From contig DATKLX010000006.1 of assembly GCA_035542155.1 (NCBI GenBank), positions 1 through 5,994 of the forward strand: a stretch of DNA of 5,994 nucleotides, written 5' to 3'. Shown here one piece after another: positions 1 to 5,994 of the stretch. The first letter of the stretch is position 1; every line of letters starts with the position of its first letter. The notes under the pieces are model-generated. The model saw only the letters and a program-made list of their open reading frames with translations, had not been told where the DNA came from and did not search any database. A program made the translations under genes and the position numbers. The DNA is from DATKLX01 sp035542155. GTDB taxonomy: Bacteria; Chloroflexota; Anaerolineae; Anaerolineales; Anaerolineaceae.

Positions 1-3000
1 ATAAGTAGGTGAAGTACGGGAATTCTGCGATGGGAGTGTCTGGCCCGTCGTGCAGGATTGGACGGGATGGGTCGAAGTACCAGCGGCCTTTATTTCCTGG
101 GAGATCCGCCTTCCCGGATAAAATCTGCCCGGCGCCCGCGATGACCCCATCCAGGCGCTCAAGAGGCGATTTGATTTCTACGCCAGGCATGGAGACCTCT
201 GGGAGGTAGTTCCAGAGCTCGCGGACAACGAAAAAATTCCCAAAAAACAGGACGGCGATGACAGTGAGGACTCCGGCTGTGTAGGGCAATCCCTTCACCG
301 AAAAAAGAGAATAGCGCAGGTTGAACCGGCCAGAAGATGCCTGAATCTCAGACTTGGGTGTCCGGCGCAGGGCGGAGACCAGGTTGTAGGCAATGCCAAA
401 AATACCCACTCCGGTCATCGCGAACCAGCTTGGCAGGACCAGGTTGTAAGCTATTGACGGCAGGATCCCTAACAGCTTCGTCGGAATCGCCGCCAGGACG
501 TAGCCGTAATAATAGTAGTTAATGTAATGCCCTGAGAACCAGGGATGCTCGGGTGGAAAATAAACTGCTTTGAGGGTAGCGTTGAAAAAGGCGAAATCCA
601 TGGGCTTTTCGCCGCCCAACCAGGGGTTCCACAGGTCGGGGTTTCCAAGCCGGATGGACAGGCTGAACAGGAACAGGGCCAGAAAGAGGAATTCCGTTCC
701 GAGAATGTGCTTCCAATGGGAGCGGAGGTAATTCAGAAAAGCACTCCGCTGGCGATATGCAAGCCACAGGCAAAGGAATACCACCGCCAGGAAGCAGACG
801 AACAGGGTAGAACGGGTGAAGGCGAGGAGCTTCAAGCTGCCCAGGATCCATCCCAGCCAGGCAACCGTGATCAGACCGGCGACCCGGACCAGCGTGTAGC
901 CGCGGTCGGGCAGGCCGGGGAGAGCAAAGTATACCGCGGGGAAGATTGCCCATCCCATCAGGAGCAGGAAAAGGTACCAGACCACAGCGCCCGCCGCTGG
1001 GCTTGCGTTGAGGAGCGAGGCGCGATCAAAGATTTCTGACCAGGTCCCTCCGTTAGCCTGAGCGGCCAGGCGGTCAGGAGGAAGCTGCATCGCCGTGGGA
1101 ACCTGAGTGTAGCCCATGGGGGTTTGGAAGATAATCTGGTCCAGGTCAACGCTGAAAAGCAGTGTCTTTACCAGGTCGATGGAAAAATTTGGAGACTTCT
1201 TGAAGATCAGGACTTTCGGGTGATCATAAACTGTGAAGGACTCGTCGGCGCTCTCGTCAGGGATCGTCAGAGGGCCAATATTGGGTCGACTGGTAAAAGT
1301 TGCCACGAGGTCAAAGCCAAGCGGACTGTGGAAAGGCGGCTGTAGCCCGTAGGCGCGGTTTTCCAATGCATCGCCGCTGCAGTCGCAGCCGAAGAGGGCC
1401 TGATAATATTTCAGGGTCATCGGGTAGCGCAGCGGCAGACGGGGCATCGCATCGTAAGCCCGGTTAGAAGGGAGAACGAGATAATTTGAACGGTTGAGGA
1501 TGTCGATCATTGCATCCCGTTTTGCGGCAGTATCTGGCTCGTACAATTCCAGGTTGAGTGGGGAATAAATTCCACCCAGGGGATCATACCCGTTCACACC
1601 AAGGGGAAGGGCATCATCCCAGGACGTTTCAAGAGCCAGGTTGTCACCGTAAAAAGCGAGCGGTCCCCCCGAGATGCTCTGATACATCACATAATACGTT
1701 TCATCCTTCTTGAGCTGGACCCTGGGGAAATCGAAGGATGGCGCGACCTCTTGATCGAGTCGATCAAATTTGAGCGTTTGGGTAGCCACCGCAAGCGGGT
1801 CCCTGCCCTCATCATTTTTGGCCAGGGTGATCTGAATGATGTTCGAAACAGGCGTGAAGGTGAATCGGGTAACGTTAAAAACCAGACGGTTCAGACGGAA
1901 ATTCGCCGCAGGCTTCAAGGTCAGGCTGCCGGTAAGTTCTCCGCTGGATGGGTGGTCGATAGACCAATCCAAAGGGAGAGCCGCTTCATCGGCGTTCTCG
2001 TTTCTCAAAGCCATGCTGGCGGTGTTCAATTCGCCGCCCAGGTTGACAGTGTATAGCAGGTAGTAGGTCTCCCCAGAGTTGAGGTTTACATCGCCAAAAG
2101 TTACTTCGTTGATCTTTTTGGGATCAATGGGATCATCTGGAACATAAGCAAGGCGCCCCTCGGCTAAAATGTCCTTTCCATCTGAGTCCCTGGCAATCCG
2201 AATATAGAAATAAGCCCCGACTGGACGAACGCGAGTGGTGGTGATCTGTGCCGTTGATCCATCGCTGAGTGCGCGGAATGGGATAGTGGTTGTGGTTTCG
2301 GGGAGAACAACCTGCTGGTTGAAGACAGCGATTGGATACGAAAGCGTCCGGTCCGGTCCCTGGACGACCACATTCAGCGGCCCGGGGATATTCTCCAGCA
2401 TCCACTCCGACGCCGCGATGCGGGTGATTGGGCGGGTATAGATGCGGGTGAAGGCGAAGGCATAGGCAAAGGTGCCCAGGAGGACGACCCCCACCGCGAG
2501 CAGAGCCGCGGCCCCCTGCCAGACGCTGCGCCACGAGCGGAGCTGCAGCGCCAGGTTGCGGCCGTTTTCGCGCAGCCGGGCCCGGCTTTCCTGGGTGCGG
2601 TCGTACAGCTCGACGATGGCCCAGGCAGCGAAGAGTATGAGGAACGGGTAGATGGGCATGAAGTAGCGCATGTAGCGCCAGAACTGGGCGTTCTGCCAGA
2701 GAAAATAGCCCACAACCCAGACCATCGGCAGGATATGGCGGCGCCAATCCCCTTTCCAGCTCTGCCAGGCGGCCCAGGCCAGCCCGAGCCAACCGGCGAG
2801 GCCAAGGGGCAGACCCATCCCCCACTGAACCATGTTGGTCCAGGCATAGGTGGGCGGGCGGTTGGTCCAGTGGTGGTTCGGCGGCCATTCCGATTTTCCG
2901 GCCACCTGGTCGGTCACCTCCTGGATGACCTTCAGCCACTGTGGGTTGATCTCGATCCCCAGGAAACCCGGCCCGGAAAAAGCGTAAGGCTGGAAGATGC

Positions 3001-4123
3001 GGAAGGTCAGGAAGGCAGCCAGGAGCGCCAGCCCCCAGCCTTGCAGAATGCGCTCCAGGGCGGGGCGGAACGCGCGCTTCTTCCACAGGGACGCCAGGTA
3101 GATGGCCCCCGCGAGCAGGATCACCCCAAACACCGGCAGGGTGTTGACCTTGCAGGCTCCGGCCAGACCAACCATGACGCCAAAGATGGCGAAATAGATC
3201 AGGTTGGACCGCTCCACCCTTCCTTGGGGATGGTGGATGGGCACAGCGGACAGGCCAAAATAGAAACAGGCGATGACAAACACGGTGGAGAACGAATCCA
3301 CCGCGTAGAAATGCGAAAGCTGGATGGGCAGAACAGCCGCGGAAGCCAGCGCGGCGGCCACCAGGCCTACCTGGCGGTTGTAGAGGCGGGCTCCCAGCAG
3401 AAACAACATCAGCACGGCTGCCAGGTCGAAAAGTCCCGAAAGCGCCCGCCCCACCAGGGTGATCTTGTCGTAATTGGCCATGTTGACCCACTCGGCGATC
3501 ATGCGGGTAAAAAAGAGGGGGAGCATCCCGTAGGTGTATGAGCCGAAGTTCAGCGGGTTGAGAGTGCTTTTCGCGGTGTCAAAGTATGCCCCGATGCCGG
3601 AAACACCCCGGATCTGGTCGGTGACCATGGTGATAAAGCGCTCGTCGGGGTGCTGGTGGTGGTTGTCGTCCCAGTTCAACCCGCTGAAACGGAAATAAGC
3701 CCCGATGAGGAGGATCAGCACCAGAGCAAGGTTGATTTTCCAGTCGATCTTTGGTTTTTGAGCGAGAGGGGCGGGCGTTTCTTCGCGGGGAAGAACGGCT
3801 TCGGGCGCCTCTTCCGGGGCGGCGCCGGTCGGGCGGGACGCCTGACCTGCAGGAGGAGCCGGTTCCACCGCCGGGAGGGTGGAGACCGGTTTTTCCCGGG
3901 CTTCGACAGGCTGCCCCGGCTCTCCCACGACCGTCACTTGGGGGAGCATCTGCTGCAGAGTTTCCGGGTCGATCCCCCACACCCGCGTGAGCTGGTCCAC
4001 GGATTGGTAAGGACGCAGGGCGATGATTCTTTTTGCCAGTCGCGGCGAGAGGTTAAACCGTTTTACCAGAACGCTCTCATCAACTGTGTTGAGATCAATC
4101 TTGGGAAGGGCTTTATTCGGCAT
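1..4123 (-). CDS. Giant multidomain membrane glycosyltransferase-like protein: HhH module, GT-C (PMT/GT39-like) region, duplicated beta module, Chlor_Arch_YYY/DUF2298 region (3' end outside window)
   Basis: I read 1374 uninterrupted codons from ATG at 4123 to the left edge, so the C-terminus is missing. Residues 8-65 resemble a ComEA-type helix-hairpin-helix (IDLNT near 9-13, LAKRIIALR at 29-37, VWGIDPETL at 48-56). A Pro/Ala/Glu-rich linker follows to about 124. TM1 lies near 129-146, followed by a loop with DDNHHQHPDER (152-162), the acidic first-loop signature expected of GT-C enzymes. About nine to ten more helices follow to 558, with PIQLSHFYAVD near 266-276 and RYMRYFMPIYPF at 483-494. 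Residues about 560-1030 are mostly soluble and contain a tandem duplication, then WDDALPL (835-841), SNRAYD and TVYDHPKVLIF. From about 1040 the protein is again hydrophobic, with GGEKPMDFAF (1170-1179), NYYYYGY (1202-1208) and IAEFPYF (1365-1371), the hallmarks of Chlor_Arch_YYY. By family knowledge GT-C enzymes move sugar from polyprenyl-phosphate carriers on the outer membrane face. Donor and acceptor cannot be read here, and the YYY region has no known function. An in-frame stop lies just upstream of this ATG, which is the first Met, but no clear Shine-Dalgarno precedes it. Confidence 0.93.
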   Translation of the reverse strand, partial: MPNKALPKIDLNTVDESVLVKRFNLSPRLAKRIIALRPYQSVDQLTRVWGIDPETLQQMLPQVTVVGEPGQPVEAREKPVSTLPAVEPAPPAGQASRPTGAAPEEAPEAVLPREETPAPLAQKPKIDWKINLALVLILLIGAYFRFSGLNWDDNHHQHPDERFITMVTDQIRGVSGIGAYFDTAKSTLNPLNFGSYTYGMLPLFFTRMIAEWVNMANYDKITLVGRALSGLFDLAAVLMLFLLGARLYNRQVGLVAAALASAAVLPIQLSHFYAVDSFSTVFVIACFYFGLSAVPIHHPQGRVERSNLIYFAIFGVMVGLAGACKVNTLPVFGVILLAGAIYLASLWKKRAFRPALERILQGWGLALLAAFLTFRIFQPYAFSGPGFLGIEINPQWLKVIQEVTDQVAGKSEWPPNHHWTNRPPTYAWTNMVQWGMGLPLGLAGWLGLAWAAWQSWKGDWRRHILPMVWVVGYFLWQNAQFWRYMRYFMPIYPFLILFAAWAIVELYDRTQESRARLRENGRNLALQLRSWRSVWQGAAALLAVGVVLLGTFAYAFAFTRIYTRPITRIAASEWMLENIPGPLNVVVQGPDRTLSYPIAVFNQQVVLPETTTTIPFRALSDGSTAQITTTRVRPVGAYFYIRIARDSDGKDILAEGRLAYVPDDPIDPKKINEVTFGDVNLNSGETYYLLYTVNLGGELNTASMALRNENADEAALPLDWSIDHPSSGELTGSLTLKPAANFRLNRLVFNVTRFTFTPVSNIIQITLAKNDEGRDPLAVATQTLKFDRLDQEVAPSFDFPRVQLKKDETYYVMYQSISGGPLAFYGDNLALETSWDDALPLGVNGYDPLGGIYSPLNLELYEPDTAAKRDAMIDILNRSNYLVLPSNRAYDAMPRLPLRYPMTLKYYQALFGCDCSGDALENRAYGLQPPFHSPLGFDLVATFTSRPNIGPLTIPDESADESFTVYDHPKVLIFKKSPNFSIDLVKTLLFSVDLDQIIFQTPMGYTQVPTAMQLPPDRLAAQANGGTWSEIFDRASLLNASPAAGAVVWYLFLLLMGWAIFPAVYFALPGLPDRGYTLVRVAGLITVAWLGWILGSLKLLAFTRSTLFVCFLAVVFLCLWLAYRQRSAFLNYLRSHWKHILGTEFLFLALFLFSLSIRLGNPDLWNPWLGGEKPMDFAFFNATLKAVYFPPEHPWFSGHYINYYYYGYVLAAIPTKLLGILPSIAYNLVLPSWFAMTGVGIFGIAYNLVSALRRTPKSEIQASSGRFNLRYSLFSVKGLPYTAGVLTVIAVLFFGNFFVVRELWNYLPEVSMPGVEIKSPLERLDGVIAGAGQILSGKADLPGNKGRWYFDPSRPILHDGPDTPIAEFPYFTYL
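1580..2221 (-). other. Tandem duplicated beta-rich module inside the membrane glycosyltransferase
   Basis: Two segments of the encoded protein align with a spacing of 123-124 residues. IRIARDSDGKDILA (641-654) matches ITLAKNDEGRDPLA (765-778). SGETYYLLY (683-691) matches KDETYYVMY (806-814). NADEAALPL (710-718) matches TSWDDALPL (833-841). The alternating polar and hydrophobic pattern suggests beta sandwiches, and their place after the last helix of the glycosyltransferase region suggests an extracytoplasmic location. The similarity is at protein level; the DNA copies have diverged. A carbohydrate-binding or jelly-roll-like role is possible but is only inferred. Confidence 0.72.
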
Positions 4124-4277
4124 AAACAGTTGCTGGACTGGGTTGAGTCCTCACCATCGAAATGACATGTAAGGGAGTGAAAAAAAGAAGGCCGCTGGTT
4201 GGAAAGCCGGATCGGATTCAGAGGTGCTGGCCTGCGAATCGTGCAATCCGTTTCTCCCCTTGGCGCAAACCTGAATT
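4124..4277 (-). other. Predicted 5' leader of the membrane glycosyltransferase gene
   Basis: This stretch between the candidate minus-strand promoter and the ATG at 4123 contains no convincing gene. It holds a perfect 6-bp inverted repeat (4213-4218 with 4245-4250) and an overlapping 5-bp one (4215-4219 with 4236-4240). A run of seven A on the plus strand (4180-4186), which reads as U7 in the minus-strand RNA, follows a weak bulged stem. No Shine-Dalgarno is seen close to the start; a GAGGA lies about 24 nt upstream, too far to serve normally. No known riboswitch was recognised. Confidence 0.35.
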
Positions 4278-4306
4278 ATTGTACCATGCCCGCAAGAGCG
4301 GTGCAA
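4278..4306 (-). promoter_or_regulatory. Candidate sigma-70 promoter for the membrane glycosyltransferase
   Basis: On the minus strand TTGCAC (4306-4301) and TACAAT (4283-4278) are separated by exactly 17 bases. The -10 matches consensus at 5 of 6 positions and the -35 at 3 of 6. Transcription would start near 4271 and leave a leader of about 150 nt. It faces away from the metK promoter, so the two genes are divergently transcribed. This is a sequence match only. Confidence 0.45.
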
Positions 4307-4365
4307 CCTGTCCAAATTAGCCTCGACCTTACAGGTAGTTGACACTTCGTCATTTTTCTTCTTTG

Positions 4366-4374
4366 TGTTATAAT
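4366..4374 (+). promoter_or_regulatory. Extended -10 promoter of metK
   Basis: TGTTATAAT gives a perfect TATAAT (4369-4374) with the TGn extension, predicting a start near 4381, about 25 nt before the riboswitch P1 stem. The only TTGACA nearby (4339-4344) is 24 bases from the -10, too far for normal sigma-70 spacing. At the 17-base position there is only a weak TTCGTC (4346-4351). Extended -10 promoters can work without a strong -35. Position directly ahead of the SAM-I leader supports the call. Confidence 0.72.
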
Positions 4375-4403
4375 CACATCATAAATTTCATAGCCCCATA
4401 CGG

Positions 4404-4511
<108 letters not shown>

Positions 4512-4516
<5 letters not shown>

Positions 4517-4546
4517 GGCAGCCGATATTCTCGAATTGCCCCTCTT
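4512..4546 (+). promoter_or_regulatory. Predicted antiterminator of the SAM-I riboswitch
   Basis: Bases 4512-4520 (GAGAGGGCA) can pair with 4537-4546 (TGCCCCTCTT), with a single bulged C at 4542 and one G-U. This helix uses the P1 3' arm (4509-4516) and the 5' arm of the terminator (4533-4542), so it excludes both. Without SAM it should form and allow read-through into metK. This is a hand-drawn pairing and no folding energy was calculated. Confidence 0.7.
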
Positions 4547-4579
4547 TTGTGTGTACCGGTCGGGGCAATTTCATTTTTT
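4533..4579 (+). terminator. Intrinsic terminator of the SAM-I expression platform
   Basis: AATTGCCCC (4534-4542) is perfectly complementary to GGGGCAATT (4562-4570), and a G-U pair (4533 with 4571) extends the stem. The loop is 19 nt. Six T (4574-4579) follow after a short CA interruption. The terminator ends 17 nt before the metK start. It should form when SAM holds P1 closed, stopping transcription ahead of the gene. Confidence 0.9.
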
Positions 4580-4585
4580 AACCAT

Positions 4586-4590
4586 GGAGG
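4586..4590 (+). promoter_or_regulatory. Ribosome binding site of metK
   Basis: GGAGG lies six bases before the ATG at 4597. The spacing decides the start: the next in-frame Met (4612) would be 21 bases away, and the ATG at 4593 is in another frame and only two bases away. Confidence 0.88.
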
Positions 4591-4596
4591 TTATGG

Positions 4597-5823
4597 ATGA
4601 CAACGACGTTTATGAAGTCCCCGCGCTACCTGTTTACCTCGGAATCGGTCACCGAAGGCCATCCCGATAAAATTTGCGACCAGGTCAGCGATGCGGTGCT
4701 GGATGCCTGCCTGGAGCAGGACCCGCTCTCACGGGTGGCCTGCGAGACGGCCACCAAGACCGGTTTTGTGATGGTTATGGGAGAGATCACTACCCAGGCA
4801 TTTGTTAATTTTGATGAGCTGGTTCGTCGCGTGGTGAAAGAGATCGGTTACGACGACGGCGCCAAGGGGTTTGATGGGAATACCTGCGGCGTGCTCGCCG
4901 CGATTGCCAGCCAATCTGGCGATATCGCCATGGGGGTGGACAGAGCCCTCGAAGCCAAGACCGGCGAGATGACCGACGCCGAAATCGAGGCCATCGGCGC
5001 GGGCGACCAGGGCATGATGTTTGGCTTCGCCTGCAACGAGACTCCGGTCCTGATGCCTTTGCCGATCTATATGGCCCACAAGCTGGCGCGTAAGATGAGC
5101 GAGGTGCGCAAAGCCGGCGTCCTGCCCTGGATGCGCCCGGATGGCAAGACCCAGGTCACCGTCGAATACGAATACGGCGTGCCCAGACGCATCGATACCG
5201 TACTGATCAGCACCCAGCATTCCCCCGATGTCTCACATGCCGATATTTCCGAAGGCCTGATCGAGCAGGTGATCATGCCCACTCTGCCCCCCGAGCTGGT
5301 CAAACCCAACATAAAAATCTTCATTAACCCCACAGGGCGCTTTGTGATCGGTGGACCGATGGGCGACGCCGGCGTGACCGGGCGCAAGATCATCGTCGAT
5401 ACCTATGGCGGGATGGGCCGCCACGGCGGCGGAGCGTTCTCCGGTAAGGACCCGACCAAGGTCGACCGTTCAGGCGCCTACGCGGCGCGCTGGGTGGCCA
5501 AGAACGTGGTCGCCGCCGGCCTGGCGACGCGCTGCGAGATCCAGGTGGCCTATGCGATCGGCGTGGCCCATCCCCTTTCCATTAATGTCGAAACCTTCGG
5601 AACCGGCGTGGTCGATGACGAAGAGATCGCCCGCCTGGTGGCAGCCAACTTCGACCTGCGCCCAGGCGCGATCATCCGCGACCTGGACCTGCGCCGCCCC
5701 ATCTTCCGCCAGACCGCCGCCTACGGCCACTTTGGCCGCGACGACCTGGATCTGAGCTGGGAGCGCACCAACAAAGCCGAATCCCTGCGGACGGCTGCGG
5801 GGTTGAAGGCCGAAGTGGCCTGA
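4597..5823 (+). CDS. metK: S-adenosylmethionine synthetase (methionine adenosyltransferase)
   Basis: This 408-residue cytoplasmic enzyme joins methionine and ATP to give S-adenosylmethionine, with phosphate and diphosphate released. It is the cell's source of methyl donor. The family signatures are all present: FTSESVTEGHPDKICDQ near the N-terminus, with His22, Asp24 and Lys25 in the ATP/metal site; GAGDQGMMFGFA at 134-145; and the glycine-rich GGGAFSGKDPTKVDRS at 277-292. The C-terminus has the typical AAYGHFGR and LSWERTNKAE. The length is slightly above the usual 380-400 residues and nothing is missing. By family knowledge it works as a homodimer or tetramer with Mg2+ and K+. It is the only gene visible behind the SAM-I leader, so it should be repressed when SAM is plentiful. 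No clear plus-strand intrinsic terminator follows within the window, so co-transcription with a gene further right cannot be excluded. Confidence 0.99.
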   Translation: MTTTFMKSPRYLFTSESVTEGHPDKICDQVSDAVLDACLEQDPLSRVACETATKTGFVMVMGEITTQAFVNFDELVRRVVKEIGYDDGAKGFDGNTCGVLAAIASQSGDIAMGVDRALEAKTGEMTDAEIEAIGAGDQGMMFGFACNETPVLMPLPIYMAHKLARKMSEVRKAGVLPWMRPDGKTQVTVEYEYGVPRRIDTVLISTQHSPDVSHADISEGLIEQVIMPTLPPELVKPNIKIFINPTGRFVIGGPMGDAGVTGRKIIVDTYGGMGRHGGGAFSGKDPTKVDRSGAYAARWVAKNVVAAGLATRCEIQVAYAIGVAHPLSINVETFGTGVVDDEEIARLVAANFDLRPGAIIRDLDLRRPIFRQTAAYGHFGRDDLDLSWERTNKAESLRTAAGLKAEVA

Positions 5824-5884
5824 CCTGGCTCAGTGCAATTTAAAAACCAGACCCTAAGCTAGACTTTATCCATTCAGGAGGTGC

Positions 5885-5944
5885 AAAAACAGAGTAAACT
5901 GAGCTAAAAACTCCGCCAAGAGGTTCCAGCTTATGTTTACTCTG
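5885..5944 (-). terminator. Long hairpin with U5 tail on the minus strand (candidate intrinsic terminator or short RNA)
   Basis: A perfect 10-bp inverted repeat (5890-5899 with 5935-5944, CAGAGTAAAC/GTTTACTCTG) extends by six further pairs (5900-5905 with 5928-5933, one G-U) past a single bulged base at 5934. That gives about 16 bp around a 22-nt loop. Read on the minus strand it is followed at once by TTTTT (5889-5885), the shape of an intrinsic terminator; read on the plus strand no T run follows. An outer GGAGG/CCTCC pairing (5877-5881 with 5945-5949) is also possible. The stem is AT-rich, so its strength is uncertain. Confidence 0.5.
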
Positions 5945-5951
5945 CCTCCCG

Positions 5952-5979
5952 ACTATAGCACAATTTTTGATCTTTTCAA
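5952..5979 (-). promoter_or_regulatory. Candidate minus-strand promoter right upstream of the hairpin
   Basis: On the minus strand TTGAAA (5979-5974) and TATAGT (5957-5952) are 16 bases apart, each matching sigma-70 consensus at 5 of 6 positions. The -10 carries a TGn extension (TGCTATAGT). Transcription would begin near 5945, almost exactly where the hairpin starts, and run toward the 3' end of metK. No minus-strand protein gene is visible downstream. AT-rich intergenic DNA can give such matches by chance. Confidence 0.42.
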
Positions 5980-5994
5980 ACCGCACTTTAGCAA

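Larger units (their letters stand above)
5824..5994. other. Intergenic region downstream of metK, no protein gene recognised
   Basis: The stretch is AT-richer than the neighbouring genes. An AGGAGGTG at 5876-5883 looks like a ribosome binding site, but the reading frames behind it close within a few codons. Apart from the inverted repeat and minus-strand promoter match listed separately, nothing was recognised before the window ends. Confidence 0.6.

Noticed and set aside
2133..3491. 452-codon minus-strand open frame in another phase
   Set aside because: It overlaps the real frame, its composition is Pro/Arg/Gly/His-rich with no membrane pattern, and the frame in phase with 4123 gives recognisable GT-C and YYY motifs throughout.
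2735..3541. 268-codon plus-strand open frame
   Set aside because: It lies entirely opposite the membrane protein gene, is rich in Gln/Gly/His/Asp low-complexity sequence, and matches no family I recognise. It is a high-GC shadow.
4180..4210. Terminator-like stem plus U7 on the minus strand in the glycosyltransferase leader
   Set aside because: The stem is only five pairs with a bulge (4192-4196 with 4205-4210) and is separated from the U run by several bases, too weak to call.
4339..4344. Perfect TTGACA as -35 box of metK
   Set aside because: It is 24 bases from the TATAAT at 4369, well outside the usual 16-18. The extended -10 makes a separate -35 unnecessary.
4151..4345. 64-codon minus-strand open frame upstream of the membrane protein gene
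   Set aside because: It starts at a GTG with no ribosome binding site, overlaps the predicted promoter at 4278-4306, and its product resembles no known leader peptide.
5877..5907. Possible small gene starting at GTG 5881 or nearby after AGGAGG
   Set aside because: The AGGAGG overlaps or abuts the GTG, and the frame stops after eight codons.
5885..5921. tRNA-like stretch on the minus strand (GGCGGAG followed by TAGCTCAGTTTACTCTG)
   Set aside because: The start resembles an acceptor stem and D-arm, but no anticodon arm, T-arm (GGTTCGA-like) or matching 3' acceptor strand follows; the long inverted repeat explains the sequence better.

Overview
The window fits a chromosomal segment from a bacterium of the Chloroflexota, probably Anaerolineae-like. 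This is inferred from the Chlor_Arch_YYY / DUF2298 membrane region, which as I recall is found mainly in Chloroflexi and some archaea, together with a bacterial metK under a SAM-I riboswitch and moderately high GC. No 16S rRNA or other strict taxonomic marker is present.

Layout: about two thirds of the window (1-4123, minus strand) is one very long open reading frame that runs off the left edge. I translated it codon by codon and found 1374 codons with no stop or frameshift. It encodes a modular membrane protein. In order it has a ComEA-like helix-hairpin-helix module, a Pro/Ala/Glu-rich linker, a PMT/GT39-like (GT-C) multi-helix glycosyltransferase region, an extracytoplasmic region containing a tandemly duplicated beta-rich module of about 123 residues, and a Chlor_Arch_YYY membrane region cut by the window edge.

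Between 4124 and 4596 is a divergent regulatory region. It holds a candidate promoter for the membrane protein on the minus strand. On the plus strand it holds an extended -10 promoter, a complete SAM-I riboswitch aptamer and an intrinsic terminator that overlaps a possible antiterminator. These control metK (4597-5823), which encodes S-adenosylmethionine synthetase. The logic is feedback: SAM made by MetK binds the leader, stabilises P1, releases the terminator and lowers metK transcription.

The last 171 bases (5824-5994) hold no recognisable protein gene. They contain a long inverted repeat which, read on the minus strand, looks like an intrinsic terminator directly downstream of a good-looking minus-strand promoter. 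This is either a very short RNA unit of about 60 nt or a chance combination. I see no functional link between the membrane protein and metK beyond shared divergent spacing. The most unusual content is the domain architecture of the giant membrane protein and the small promoter-hairpin unit after metK.
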